From contig NZ_JABBXB010000002.1 of NCBI RefSeq assembly GCF_013387485.1, positions 506,405 through 570,404 of the forward strand: a stretch of DNA of 64,000 bases, in the 5' to 3' direction. Every line of letters starts with the position of its first letter. Within the stretch, counting starts at the first letter, position 1. The notes below the pieces were generated by a model. It saw only the letters and a program-made list of their open reading frames with translations. It was not told the DNA's origin and made no database searches. The stretch comes from Stenotrophomonas sp. SAM-B (GTDB lineage: Bacteria; Pseudomonadota; Gammaproteobacteria; Xanthomonadales; Xanthomonadaceae). Below, in pieces: positions 9,537-20,856 of the stretch. Made by a program: the position numbers and the translations under genes.

Positions 9537-10019
9537 CTAGCCGGCGACGATCAACGACAGCTGCTCGGCGACCAGTGCCACCTCGCCGCCGGGGACCACT
9601 TCCACGGTCTTGTGCTGGGTCAGCAGCCACTGACCCGGCTGGCGCGCTTCCAATGACACCAGCCGCGAGCGCACCCGCACCTCCGAACCGCTGGGCACCG
9701 GCGCCAGGAAGCGCACCTTGTTCAACCCGTAGTTCAGTACATGGGCGATGCCGGGGAAGCCGACCAGGGCGGCCACATCCTCTTCCACCGTGAGCGAGAG
9801 CAGGAGGAAGCCATGCGCGATGGTCTGCCCACCCGGCAACCCGGCCGCTGCGCGGGCTGGATCAACGTGGATCCAGTTGTGGTCACCGGTGGCGTCCGCG
9901 AACGCATCGATGCGCGGCTGCGCGATCCGCGTGACGCCGCCCAGCCGCTCGTTGGCCGCCCATTGCTGCAGGGCCTGCAGGGCGGCAGGCAGCGCTTCGC
10001 TCGATGCAGCGGCACTCAT
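9537..10019 (-). CDS. MaoC-like (R)-specific enoyl-CoA hydratase
   Basis: 160 residues with the hot-dog-fold hydratase signature FADATGDHNWIHVDPARA around 50-67, which supplies the catalytic Asp and His, followed by GQTIAHGFLLLSL. Members interconvert trans-enoyl-CoA and (R)-3-hydroxyacyl-CoA. In this setting it could connect (R)-3-hydroxybutyryl-CoA to crotonyl-CoA and beta-oxidation, by inference. Its ATG overlaps the stop of the upstream alpha/beta hydrolase (10016-10019), so the two are co-translated. Confidence 0.85.
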   Translation of the reverse strand: MSAAASSEALPAALQALQQWAANERLGGVTRIAQPRIDAFADATGDHNWIHVDPARAAAGLPGGQTIAHGFLLLSLTVEEDVAALVGFPGIAHVLNYGLNKVRFLAPVPSGSEVRVRSRLVSLEARQPGQWLLTQHKTVEVVPGGEVALVAEQLSLIVAG

Positions 10020-10894
10020 CGCACGCGCTCCAGCAGGGCCAGGATCGCGTCACGCGCCTCGGGTTCGGACAAGGTCGGCGCATGGCCCACCTCCGGCACT
10101 TCGACCAGACGGGCGTTCGTCGATGTCGCGGCCATCTGCCGTGCCACATCGGCAGGCAGGATGTCCGACAACGCGCCGCGCACCACCAATACCGGCACAC
10201 GTGCCGTCAGCCCACGCACCGCGCGCCACAGCACCGGGCGCAGCAGCCACAGCACCCACGGCCGGGTCGTACGGATCACCGCCGGATCGTAGTCCAGCAC
10301 CAGCAGCCCATCCTCGCGCTGGCGGAAGGTACGTGAGGCCATCGCCCGCCAGTCCTCGGCGGTGAAGCGGGGGAACGCGGCCTTGCCGATGGATTCCACG
10401 TAGGCGGTGGCCTGCGCCGGATCCATCGGCGGCACGGGCTTGCCGGCGTACTTGCCGATCCGTGCCAGGGCGTCGCGCGGCACCTTGGGGCCGGCATCGT
10501 TCAATACCGCCCCGGCGATACGTCCGGGCGCACGGGAGGCGAGGGTGATGGTCACCAGCACGCCCAGCGAAGTACCGATGAACACGGCCCTGTCGATGTT
10601 CTGCGAGCGTAGCAGCGCCACCATGTCGTCGGCATACGCCCGTGGGTTGTAGCCGGACGGGTCCGGCGCGCGTTCTGAACCTGCACGCCCGCGCAGGTCA
10701 ACAGCGATCACGCGCCAACCGGCCGCGGTCAGTGAACCGGCCAGCGCATCGAAATCGGCGCCGTTTCGGGTCAGCCCGGGGATGCACACCACCGTGCCCC
10801 GGGGTGCTTGACCCGCCTCCGGCGCATGGTCGCGCGCGTGCAGGCGCAGGCCATTGTCACTGTTCCAGTACAGATCATCGTAAGACGGCGTCAT
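10016..10894 (-). CDS. Alpha/beta hydrolase
   Basis: 292 residues with a typical alpha/beta-hydrolase layout: oxyanion segment VVCIPGLTRNG (36-46), nucleophile elbow FIGTSLG with Ser109, and a C-terminal His in EVGHAPTLSEPE. There is no signal peptide, so it is probably cytoplasmic. It lies 11 bp after the TonB receptor and overlaps MaoC. The operon suggests an ester or thioester linked to hydroxyacid degradation, but the substrate cannot be read from the sequence. Confidence 0.85.
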   Translation of the reverse strand: MTPSYDDLYWNSDNGLRLHARDHAPEAGQAPRGTVVCIPGLTRNGADFDALAGSLTAAGWRVIAVDLRGRAGSERAPDPSGYNPRAYADDMVALLRSQNIDRAVFIGTSLGVLVTITLASRAPGRIAGAVLNDAGPKVPRDALARIGKYAGKPVPPMDPAQATAYVESIGKAAFPRFTAEDWRAMASRTFRQREDGLLVLDYDPAVIRTTRPWVLWLLRPVLWRAVRGLTARVPVLVVRGALSDILPADVARQMAATSTNARLVEVPEVGHAPTLSEPEARDAILALLERVR

Positions 10895-10905
10895 GCAGGT
10901 GATTC

Positions 10906-13104
<2,199 letters not shown>

Positions 13105-13156
13105 TCGGTCCTCCCCCCAGGCATGTGCATTGCAGATGGCCCATTGCCACCCCTGG

Positions 13157-13205
13157 AGCCTAGGCTAGCGGCGCCGTGGTACACCCGCGAGTGGACCTAG
13201 GTCCA
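13157..13205. promoter_or_regulatory. Two CCTAGG-core palindromes in divergent promoter
   Basis: AGCCTAGGCT at 13157-13166 and the 14-bp perfect palindrome TGGACCTAGGTCCA at 13192-13205 lie between the TonB receptor (start 13104) and the GntP permease (start 13262). The core matches the palindrome at 5366-5377. CCTAGG is scarce in the rest of the window, and the other instances noticed lack comparable flanking symmetry. Candidate binding sites of the CrbR-like regulator. Confidence 0.5.
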
Positions 13206-13261
13206 GTCGGCAGCGACCGCCAGATCGGGATACTGGGCGCATCCTCATCGGGAAGCGCCGA

Positions 13262-14665
13262 ATGTCGTTATTGATCGTACTTGCAGCACTGGGCTTCCTC
13301 ATCCTGGCGGCCTACCGGGGTTACAGCGTGATCCTGATCGCGCCCATCGCCGCGCTCGGCGCCGTGCTGCTGACCGATCCCTCGCTGGTGGCACCGATGT
13401 TCACCGGCTTGTTCATGGACAGGATGGTCGGTTTCCTCAAGCTGTACTTCCCGGTGTTCCTGCTGGGCGCCGTGTTCGGCAAGCTCATTGAACTGTCCGG
13501 CTTTTCCCGCTCCATCGTTGGTGCGGCGATCCGATTGTTCGGGCCGCAGCGGGCGATGCTGTCGATCGTGCTGGTCTCGGGCCTGCTCACCTATGGCGGC
13601 GTGTCGCTGTTCGTGGTGGTGTTCGCGGTCTATCCGTTCGCCGCCGAGATGTTCCGCCAGAGTGACATCCCGAAGCGCCTGATTCCGGCGACGCTGGGCG
13701 TGGGCGGCTTCAGCTTCACCATGGACGCGCTGCCCGGCACGCCGCAGATCCAGAACATCATCCCGACCACGTTCTTCGGCACCGATACCTGGGCGGCCCC
13801 GGTGCTGGGCACGCTCGGCAGCGTCTTCGTGCTTGCGGTGGGCATGACCTACCTGGAGTGGCGCCGCCGGGTCGCGCTGCGCAACGGCGAGGGATACGGC
13901 GATCCGGCCACCCTGGTGAACGAGCCGGCACCGTTCACCGGCACCCATCTGGCGCATGCGGGCATTGCCATCCTGCCGCTGGTGCTGGTGTTCGTCTCCA
14001 ACAAGCTGTTCACCCTGGGCATGCCGCACTGGTATGGCGCAGAGCACAGCTTCGTGCCATCGGTACTGGGCAGTTCCGTACCGGTGGTGCAGGACGTGGC
14101 TAAGATCGGGGCGATCTGGGCCGTCGTCGGTGCGCTGCTGGTCGGCATCCTGTCGGTGCTGGCGCTGGCCTGGCGTCCGGTGGTGACGAAGTTCGCCGAG
14201 GGCACCAAGGCCGCGATCGGCGGTGCGGTGCTGGCCGCCATGAACACCGCGTCGGAATACGGTTTTGGTGCGGTGATCGCCGCACTGCCGGGTTTCATGG
14301 TCGTGGCCAACGCGCTGGGCTTCATCAAGGATCCTCTGCTGCACGAGGCAGTCACGGTAACCGGCCTGGCCAGCGTCACCGGCTCGGCGTCCGGCGGCAT
14401 GAGCATCGCCCTCGCCGCGATGTCGGACACCTTCATTGCCAATGCGCAGGCCGCCGGCATCCCGATGGAAGTGTTGCATCGCGTCGCCTCGATGGCTTCG
14501 GGCGGCATGGACAGCCTGCCGCACAACGGTGCCGTCATCACCCTGCTGATGGTGACCGGGCTCACCCACCGCCAGGCCTACAAGGACATTTTCACCGTGA
14601 CCGTCATCAAGACCCTCGCGGTGTTCGTGGTGATCGGCATCTACTACGCCACAGGCTGGGTCTGA
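13262..14665 (+). CDS. GntP family permease
   Basis: 467 residues, almost wholly hydrophobic with about a dozen membrane segments. The GntP-type motif GGFSFTMDALPGTPQIQN is around 150, with a late GMSIALAAMSDTF segment and SGGMDSLPHNGAVITLL near the end. GntP proteins are inner-membrane proton symporters for gluconate and other hydroxy acids; some members transport D-3-hydroxybutyrate. Position beside the PHB-esterase gene favours hydroxybutyrate uptake, which is inference. The gene is probably co-transcribed with the esterase 49 bp downstream. Confidence 0.85.
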   Translation: MSLLIVLAALGFLILAAYRGYSVILIAPIAALGAVLLTDPSLVAPMFTGLFMDRMVGFLKLYFPVFLLGAVFGKLIELSGFSRSIVGAAIRLFGPQRAMLSIVLVSGLLTYGGVSLFVVVFAVYPFAAEMFRQSDIPKRLIPATLGVGGFSFTMDALPGTPQIQNIIPTTFFGTDTWAAPVLGTLGSVFVLAVGMTYLEWRRRVALRNGEGYGDPATLVNEPAPFTGTHLAHAGIAILPLVLVFVSNKLFTLGMPHWYGAEHSFVPSVLGSSVPVVQDVAKIGAIWAVVGALLVGILSVLALAWRPVVTKFAEGTKAAIGGAVLAAMNTASEYGFGAVIAALPGFMVVANALGFIKDPLLHEAVTVTGLASVTGSASGGMSIALAAMSDTFIANAQAAGIPMEVLHRVASMASGGMDSLPHNGAVITLLMVTGLTHRQAYKDIFTVTVIKTLAVFVVIGIYYATGWV

Positions 14666-14714
14666 CAGCGGCGTCGCAACACCCTACCCACAACTCACGC
14701 ATGAGGATCTGGCG

Positions 14715-15719
14715 ATGACATCTGGAATCGATTCGATCAAGGCGGCACTTCTGGTGGTGTGCACCTGGCTGGCGACGGCGGGCAGCGCCCTTGCTGCAGG
14801 CCCCGCTGGGCATTGGGATGTGGGTCTCTACGGCAATGTGTTCGGCAGCCGCGAGTACCAGGTGTGGGTGCCGGCCGGCTACCAGGAAAGCCAACCACTG
14901 CCCATGCTGCTGGTGCTGCACGGCTGCGTCAACGGGCCGAACCTGATGGGCGAGGCGTCGGGCTTCAACGAGGTGGCCGATACGGAAGGTTTCATCGTGG
15001 TCTACCCACGACAGAACGTCACCGCCAACCCCGCACGCTGCTGGAACTGGCAGTTGCCGATCAACCAGGCGCGGGGCAGTGGCGAGGCATCGATCCTGGC
15101 CGGAATCGTGGGCCAGGTGAAGGCGGGCTACAGCATCGATCCGCGCCGGGTCTACGTCACCGGCATTTCCGCCGGTGGTGCGATGACCTCGATCATGCTG
15201 GCGTGCTACTCGGACGTGTTCGCCGCTGGCGCGGTGCATTCCGGCGGCATGTACAAGGGCGCCACCACGGTGTCGGGCAGCGCCTATGCGTTGTTGGCGG
15301 GCAGCATCTATTCCCCGGACAGCAACGGCCGGCTCGCCTGGCAGTGCGCCGGCTCACCGTCGCCGCGACCGATGCCGGTGCTGGTGTTCCATGGCAGCGC
15401 CGATGCCACGGTCAATCCGGTGAACGGACAGCAGGCCGTGCGCCAGTTCCTGCAGACCAATGACCTGGCGGACGATGGGGTGGACAACGAGTCGGTCAAG
15501 TATCTGCCGACGAGCACCTTCCAGGGCCAGGTGCCGGGCGGGCGCGCCTACACGGTGGACACGTACATCTATGGGGGCAGGACACTGGCCCAGCATTACG
15601 TGGTGCAGGGGATGGGGCATGCCTGGAGCGGCAGCCAGTCCGGGTTGCCGTTCACCGATCCGAAGGGGCCGGATGCCACGCTGATTACCTGGTTTTTCCT
15701 GAGGGATCAGCAGCGCTGA
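14715..15719 (+). CDS. Secreted PHB depolymerase-family esterase
   Basis: 334 residues with a signal peptide ending near SALAAG. The polyhydroxybutyrate depolymerase-type esterase domain contains LVLHGCVNG (oxyanion region), lipase box GISAGGAM with Ser152, the Asp of FHGSADATVNP and the His of GMGHAWSG. The terminal substrate-binding domain of classical extracellular PHB depolymerases is absent, as in LpqC/CE1-like esterases, so feruloyl or acetyl esterase activity is an alternative. The adjacent 3HB-oligomer hydrolase, GntP permease and receptor favour a PHB or 3HB-oligomer role. Confidence 0.82.
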   Translation: MTSGIDSIKAALLVVCTWLATAGSALAAGPAGHWDVGLYGNVFGSREYQVWVPAGYQESQPLPMLLVLHGCVNGPNLMGEASGFNEVADTEGFIVVYPRQNVTANPARCWNWQLPINQARGSGEASILAGIVGQVKAGYSIDPRRVYVTGISAGGAMTSIMLACYSDVFAAGAVHSGGMYKGATTVSGSAYALLAGSIYSPDSNGRLAWQCAGSPSPRPMPVLVFHGSADATVNPVNGQQAVRQFLQTNDLADDGVDNESVKYLPTSTFQGQVPGGRAYTVDTYIYGGRTLAQHYVVQGMGHAWSGSQSGLPFTDPKGPDATLITWFFLRDQQR

Positions 15720-15827
15720 AGGCGGCAGGGGGAGAGCAGGGCGCGATTGCCGGGTTCCATCGTCTTGTTGCAGGGCCCCAGCACCTCTAAGATCGCGCTC
15801 TGCCATATCCTCCTCAAGCGCCTACGC

Positions 15828-17024
15828 ATGCACGCGACGTCCATGAGTGTTCCCAGTAGCGCGTGGTTGCGCTGCCTCGTTCTCTCCGCCTCGCTTTTTG
15901 TCATGGGCTGCGCAGGCGGGAAGGGCCCAGCGAAGGATCTCGGGGCGGAGATCGATGAGGTCGCCGCAGCGCTGGTCGAGCAGCCCTTGCTCCACTCAGC
16001 CTCGATCGGCGTCGTGTACCGGGGCAAGGAGTTCATCCGGCATCGGGGCGACATGGAAGCCGGGAAGCCGGACCCGCCGACCGATGCGACCCTCTACGAA
16101 ATCGGTTCGTTGAGCAAGACCCTGGCCGGCACCCTGATGGCCAATGCCGTGCTGGATCGCAAGCTGGGCCTGGACGACGACGTTCGGATGTATCTGCAGG
16201 GTGACTATCCGAACCTGCAGTACGAAGGCTACCCCATCCGCATCCGGCACCTGCTGTCGCACACCAGTGGCTTGCCGAACATGTTGCCGGAACGCGCGAA
16301 CACGGTGCTCGCCGACTTTACGGATCACCGTACGCCCGACGCGCTCAATGCCGTCTATGCGCGCTACGACAAGGCGGACTTCCTCCGGGACCTGCACACG
16401 GTCGAGATTCCCCGGGTGCCGGGGAAGGATTATGGTTATTCCAGTGCCGGGACCGAGCTGACGGCACATGTCCTGGAAGTGGTCTACAAAAAGGATTACG
16501 AGTCGCTGCTGCGCGCGTACCTCGTCGACGCTGCGGGGATGACCGGCCTCAGGATCAGGCTGAGCGATGAAGAGGCGCCCCGTCTTGCGGTCGGCTATCA
16601 CAGTGACAACCCAGTACCGACCACGCCGATGCCACCGTTGCCGTGGGGTGCATCCGGAAACGCAAAGGCGACGCTTCCCGACATGGTGAAGTACCTGAAG
16701 TTCCAGCTGGCCGACGGGCCCGTGGCAAAGGAATCGCATCGTACCCTGGTCACCTTTGATGCCGAGTCCAGCATCGGCTACTTCTGGAACATCGTCCGTG
16801 GCGACCCCCTGAAGGGTACTTACTATGCGCACCATGGTGGCGTGCCGCGCTCGCAGTGCTACATCTACATCCTGCCGAAGTACGACCTCGGCATCTTCGT
16901 GATCACCAACCAGAGCGGCGACCAGACTGCGCGCGCCATGGAAACAGCGATCGATACGTTGGTGGAGAGGATCGCGGCGCGGGAGAACAGCGCTGGCAAG
17001 GGGGAAGTAATTCCGGATGCCTGA
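15828..17024 (+). CDS. Serine hydrolase (beta-lactamase/AmpH-like), lipoprotein
   Basis: About 398 residues. The start at 15828 was chosen because it places a lipoprotein signal (LVLSASLFVMGC) near the N-terminus; the frame extends upstream to 15747 and an ATG at 15843 is also possible. Class C beta-lactamase/DD-peptidase landmarks are the SxxK motif in GSLSKTLAG, YSSAG in the YxN position (third residue Ser, not Asn) and HHGG in place of KTG. Members act on peptidoglycan peptides or small esters in the periplasm. It lies just after the PHB locus with no sign of co-regulation. Confidence 0.82.
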   Translation: MHATSMSVPSSAWLRCLVLSASLFVMGCAGGKGPAKDLGAEIDEVAAALVEQPLLHSASIGVVYRGKEFIRHRGDMEAGKPDPPTDATLYEIGSLSKTLAGTLMANAVLDRKLGLDDDVRMYLQGDYPNLQYEGYPIRIRHLLSHTSGLPNMLPERANTVLADFTDHRTPDALNAVYARYDKADFLRDLHTVEIPRVPGKDYGYSSAGTELTAHVLEVVYKKDYESLLRAYLVDAAGMTGLRIRLSDEEAPRLAVGYHSDNPVPTTPMPPLPWGASGNAKATLPDMVKYLKFQLADGPVAKESHRTLVTFDAESSIGYFWNIVRGDPLKGTYYAHHGGVPRSQCYIYILPKYDLGIFVITNQSGDQTARAMETAIDTLVERIAARENSAGKGEVIPDA

Positions 17025-17119
17025 CACCTGTCACTTGTGATGGGTCGGTGCAAAGCGAGAATGGAGCCATTCCCGCGCGGCGTTGCATCGCCGGCACCCA
17101 CCCCCATCAAGGACTCCCC

Positions 17120-17647
17120 GTGATCATGCTGCAGCACCTCATCTCGAACACACCTGTGTGGGTCTGGGCGCTTCTGGTCTTCCTGGTCAGCCGCGGCATC
17201 GCGGCCATGAAACCCGGTGAAACTTCGCTCACGAAACTGGCCCTCGTGCCGGCCCTCTTCACCGCCTGGGGAGCCTGGTCGCTCGGCCACCGTTTCGGCG
17301 GTTCCTGGGAGGCGTGGGCCGAGTGGCTGGTCGGCATCGGCGCGGGCATGACCCTTGGGTGGATGCTGCTGCGACGCGCAACGCTCACCCTCAACGCGTC
17401 CACGGGGAAGGTGTGGCGCAGCGCGGACTACAGCCTGCTGCCGCTGCTGCTGGTCACGTTCGCGGTGAAGTACGGTTTCGAGGTTGCGCTCTCCGCGTCG
17501 CCTTCACTGAGCGCCGATGGCAGTTTCCGCGCGGTCTACCTGCTGTTGTCGGGCGGTTTCACCGGCATCTTCATTGGCAAGTACGTGCGATACCTGCGCG
17601 CTGCGCGGCTTGTCATGCCAAGCGGAAAGCTGGAAGCGGCGGGCTGA
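17120..17647 (+). CDS. Small membrane protein (DUF6622-like)
   Basis: About 175 residues with five probable membrane helices, beginning MLQHLISNTPVWVWALLVFL. The GTG at 17120 is preferred because AAGGA sits about six bases upstream; the ATG at 17126 is a close alternative. The opening helix and the KPGETSLTKL segment resemble DUF6622 proteins of unknown function. No neighbouring gene suggests a role. Confidence 0.7.
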   Translation: MIMLQHLISNTPVWVWALLVFLVSRGIAAMKPGETSLTKLALVPALFTAWGAWSLGHRFGGSWEAWAEWLVGIGAGMTLGWMLLRRATLTLNASTGKVWRSADYSLLPLLLVTFAVKYGFEVALSASPSLSADGSFRAVYLLLSGGFTGIFIGKYVRYLRAARLVMPSGKLEAAG

Positions 17648-17781
17648 GCCTGTGAAGCCCTGGCCGACGTGAAACCGGGGCACCCGTGGAGTCAGGGCAG
17701 GGCGCGTCGATCCATTCACACGCAGCGGCCTATATTCGCCGCTGTGACGCCGCACGCTGCGGCCGAAGTGGAGGCTGTCCT

Positions 17782-18129
17782 ATGAAAACCCGACGCTTGC
17801 TTGGCATTACGCTGATGGCCGCAGTGGCGATGGCCACAGCTCCCGCCTGGGCCGACCCGCCGCACCACGCACGGGGCAATGGCCCACCCCCTCACGCCGG
17901 CGGCCCCCACAACCGCGATGCCCCACCGCCGGGATGGCAGAAAAAGGCATGGCGACGCGGGGAGAGGCTGCCTTGGGCTGAGGTCGACCGCCGCTACTGG
18001 GTGGACGACTACGCGCACTATCGTCTGCGGGACCCTGGTCGCGGTCATCGCTGGGTTCGACAGTCGGATACCGAGTACCTGCTGGTGGAGATCGCAACAG
18101 GCGTGATCATCGACGCACTGCACCGATAG
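17782..18129 (+). CDS. RcnB family protein
   Basis: 115 residues. The ATG at 17782 has a GGAGG-type site upstream and starts a signal peptide ending near AWA. A histidine-, proline- and glycine-rich stretch (HHARGNGPPPHAGGPHNRD) follows. The C-terminal RcnB-type domain (LPWAEVDRRYWVDDYAHYRL, then EYLLVEIATGVI) completes it. RcnB proteins are periplasmic and affect nickel/cobalt homeostasis in enterics; the role here is not shown. The upstream frame to 17686 lacks support. A hairpin follows at 18185. Confidence 0.78.
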   Translation: MKTRRLLGITLMAAVAMATAPAWADPPHHARGNGPPPHAGGPHNRDAPPPGWQKKAWRRGERLPWAEVDRRYWVDDYAHYRLRDPGRGHRWVRQSDTEYLLVEIATGVIIDALHR

Positions 18130-18184
18130 GAACACGCCCCCCGGCTGGCGCCACGGCGGGTCGTGGCGTCGCACGGTCAAACTG

Positions 18185-18221
18185 CCCCAGCCCTCGCCTC
18201 GATGAGGTCGGGCTGGGGTTT
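18185..18221 (+). terminator. Hairpin terminator after rcnB-like gene
   Basis: CCCCAGCCC pairs with GGGCTGGGG, with a nested CCTC/GAGG stem inside, and is followed by TTT. It lies 55 bp after the RcnB-like stop codon. Confidence 0.55.
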
Positions 18222-18308
18222 GGCGCGAGGGGAAAGAGGTCGCTGTTGACCTGAATCGCGGTTGAGGTAATAGGCTGCTCAGCCCAGCTTCCTCAGGATG
18301 GTTCTCCC

Positions 18309-18794
18309 ATGTCGTTGCCGATGTCGATCTGGCTGTTCCAATCCGTCTACGCGATGGGCTTGACTGTCTGGCTGGCAATCGCCGTCATCGACAACATCAG
18401 AGCATTCCGCGAACTGGCCGGTGCGGTGGGCCTCACCCTGTCCATGGCACTGCTGCGGCAGGCGCCGCCGGTTGAGACCGCGCTTGCGACGCGTGCGGTG
18501 ACGTCCAGTGTCCTGAGCAGAAGCGCAGCACTTGCGCTGCTGGCCCTGAAGCTGCTGGCGCTTTCAGCGATGGCGATGGGATGCTGTCTACTCCTGTTTG
18601 CGAGCGGCATTGATCAGGCCCGGCCGTGGTTGAACCTGGCGCTGAGCCTCTTCACCCTCCTGCTGCTGGCGATGCACCTCGGCGGACTCTGGTTTGCGTA
18701 CTGGATCCGTCAGGACGATCTGCAGCGGGGGCACCTGATGCTGCTCGTTTGGGTCCTGGGCGCATTCTTCCTGTTCAACGGGTCATGGGCGTGA
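18309..18794 (+). CDS. Integral membrane protein (DUF2165-like)
   Basis: 161 residues with four probable membrane helices. The first is MGLTVWLAIAVIDNIRAFRE, and a late WFAYWIRQDDLQRGHL segment resembles DUF2165 small membrane proteins. Function is unknown. Its 3' end nearly meets the convergent LysR gene (stop at 18798). Confidence 0.7.
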   Translation: MSLPMSIWLFQSVYAMGLTVWLAIAVIDNIRAFRELAGAVGLTLSMALLRQAPPVETALATRAVTSSVLSRSAALALLALKLLALSAMAMGCCLLLFASGIDQARPWLNLALSLFTLLLLAMHLGGLWFAYWIRQDDLQRGHLMLLVWVLGAFFLFNGSWA

Positions 18795-18797
18795 GCG

Positions 18798-19691
18798 CTA
18801 GGGATCCCGTTTGAGCCACGCGACCAGCGCCGAGAATGCCGGCGAGGGTTGCCGACGGTTCGGATAGTAGAGGTGATAGCCGGGGAAGGGCACACACCAC
18901 TTGTCCAGGACGGCCACCAGCCGCCCCTCGGCAATGTGATCGGCCACCATGGGCTCGGGCGCATACGCCAGGCCCAGCCCGTCGAGTGCGGCATTGATGA
19001 CGTGCACCATGCTGTTGAACACCAGCGGCCCGTCGCCACGCACGGTGAACTCCTTGCCCTTTTCCTCGAATTCCCAGGCATAGATGGACCCGTTCGGGCG
19101 GTGCCGGATGTTCACGCAACGGTGGCGCGTGATGTCGGCGGGTTTCCTGGGCTTGGGATGCGTCTCGAAATACTCGGGAGACCCCACCACGACCAGCCGC
19201 CAATCCGGACCCACCCGGACCGCGATCATGTCCTTGCTCAGCGCCTCACCCAGTCGGATGCCCGCGTCGAAGCGCTGTTCCACCACATTGGTGAAACCGT
19301 AGTCGACGTAGAACTCGAGCGTGATGTCCGGATACTCGGCGAGGAACCCGGCCAGGCGGGGACGGATGATGGTCTCCATGGAGTCGTCCGTGCAGGAAAT
19401 CCGCAGCGTCCCGGCCGGGCGGTCGCGCAGGTCGCCGAGTGCCTCGACGCTTGCGCCGATGGCCTCGAAGTGCGGGGCAATGGAGCGCATCAGGCGCTCA
19501 CCCGCCTCGGTCGGGGCGACATTGCGCGTGGTCCGGGCCAGCAGCCGGATGCCCAGGCGCTCTTCCAGCAGCCGCATCGAATGACTCAACGCAGACGGGG
19601 TGACGCCCAGGCGAGCCGCCGCCTTGGTGAAACTCTGCTCCTGCGCCACCACCAGGAAGGCTTGCAGGTCGTTGGTCTTCACTGCGCTCAT
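18798..19691 (-). CDS. LysR family transcriptional regulator
   Basis: 297 residues. The N-terminal HTH (LQAFLVVAQEQSFTKAAARL, then GVTPSALSHSMRLLEERLG) is in canonical position, followed by an effector domain with the CrgA/DsdC-like GTLRISCTDD segment. It is transcribed away from the hydrolase/MFS/CMD/ABM genes at 19798-23193 and probably controls them through the TGAGCTAAACTCA element at 19702. Confidence 0.9.
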   Translation of the reverse strand: MSAVKTNDLQAFLVVAQEQSFTKAAARLGVTPSALSHSMRLLEERLGIRLLARTTRNVAPTEAGERLMRSIAPHFEAIGASVEALGDLRDRPAGTLRISCTDDSMETIIRPRLAGFLAEYPDITLEFYVDYGFTNVVEQRFDAGIRLGEALSKDMIAVRVGPDWRLVVVGSPEYFETHPKPRKPADITRHRCVNIRHRPNGSIYAWEFEEKGKEFTVRGDGPLVFNSMVHVINAALDGLGLAYAPEPMVADHIAEGRLVAVLDKWCVPFPGYHLYYPNRRQPSPAFSALVAWLKRDP

Positions 19692-19701
19692 GGGTCAATT
19701 G

Positions 19702-19714
19702 TGAGCTAAACTCA
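19702..19714. promoter_or_regulatory. Putative LysR box (T-N11-A)
   Basis: TGAGCTAAACTCA is a symmetrical TGAG-N5-CTCA element 11 bp upstream of the LysR start and 84 bp upstream of the divergent hydrolase. It fits the T-N11-A consensus of LysR regulators. Confidence 0.5.
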
Positions 19715-19797
19715 TTAATTCATCAACTTTCAGCCGGCTTATCGCGGTAACGGCCCGGGCCTATCGTGGCGTCCTCACTCCTCCAGAGGCGGTCCGC

Positions 19798-20856
19798 ATG
19801 AAACCCACCACGCTGCTGCTGGCACTGCTCGCCAGCCCCCTCGTTCCACATTCCGCGTGGGCTTCCGACGCGCCAGCGGCCACCAGGACCACGGGGGCGG
19901 ACAATTTCTACAGGAGCGACCGGGTGACCGGCGAACGCGTCCGGTTCAAGAACCAGTACCAGATGGAGGTGGTGGGCACGCTGTACCGGCCCGAGGGTCT
20001 GGGACGCGACGGCCGCGCGCCGGCCGTGGTGGTCGGTCATCCGATGGGCGCGGTGAAGGAACAGAGCTCGCAGCTGTACGCACAGAAGCTGGCCGAACAG
20101 GGCTTCGTGACGCTCGCGATCGACCTGTCCTTCTGGGGTGAAAGCGCGGGCACGCCGCGTCACCTGGTATCGCCGGAAATCTATTCGGACGACATCAGTG
20201 CGGCCGTGGACTTCCTGAGTACGCAGTCGTTCGTGGACCCGGAACGGGTGGGCGGCCTGGGCATCTGTGGCAGCGGCAGCTTCGTGATCAGCGCGGCGAA
20301 GATCGACCCGCGGATCAAGGCGATCGCGACGGTCAGCATGTATGACATGGGCGCCGCCGTGCGCCAGGGGCTGAACAAGGCGCAATCGCTGGAGCAGCGG
20401 AACGAGATGATCCAGGCGGCCGCGCAGCAGCGTCTGGTCGAGTTCAGGGGCGGGCAGCGCGTGTATGTGCCCGGGACCGTGAACACGCTCGAGCCCGATA
20501 CCCCGGCCGTGCAGCGCGAATTCTTCGACTTCTACCGCACGCCGCGCGGCGCTTACGCGGCCGCCGGCGAGCGCCCTGAACTGACCACGCAGCCGCTGTT
20601 CAGCAGCCTGGTCAAGTTCATCAACTTCCATCCGTTCAACGACATCGAGACCCTTTCGCCACGGCCGATGCTTTTCATCTCCGGCGACACCGCACACTCC
20701 CGTGAGTTCAGCGAAGACGCGTACCGGCGGGCCGGCCAACCGAAGGAGCTCTACTGGGTGAAGGGCGCCGGGCACGTGGACCTGTATGACCGCACCGACC
20801 TGATTCCGTTCGCCAAGCTGACGGCGTTCTTCCAGCAGAGCCTGGCCGGGAAATGA
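19798..20856 (+). CDS. Secreted alpha/beta hydrolase (dienelactone-hydrolase-like)
   Basis: 352 residues with a signal peptide ending at AWA. The fold is alpha/beta hydrolase: VVVGHPMGAVKEQ, the elbow GLGICGSGSF with Cys in the nucleophile position as in dienelactone hydrolases, an Asp in FISGDTAHS and a His in GAGHVDLYD. The substrate is unknown. The stop overlaps the MFS start (ATGA, 20853-20856), so hydrolase and transporter are coupled, and the set is divergent from a LysR gene. Confidence 0.82.
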   Translation: MKPTTLLLALLASPLVPHSAWASDAPAATRTTGADNFYRSDRVTGERVRFKNQYQMEVVGTLYRPEGLGRDGRAPAVVVGHPMGAVKEQSSQLYAQKLAEQGFVTLAIDLSFWGESAGTPRHLVSPEIYSDDISAAVDFLSTQSFVDPERVGGLGICGSGSFVISAAKIDPRIKAIATVSMYDMGAAVRQGLNKAQSLEQRNEMIQAAAQQRLVEFRGGQRVYVPGTVNTLEPDTPAVQREFFDFYRTPRGAYAAAGERPELTTQPLFSSLVKFINFHPFNDIETLSPRPMLFISGDTAHSREFSEDAYRRAGQPKELYWVKGAGHVDLYDRTDLIPFAKLTAFFQQSLAGK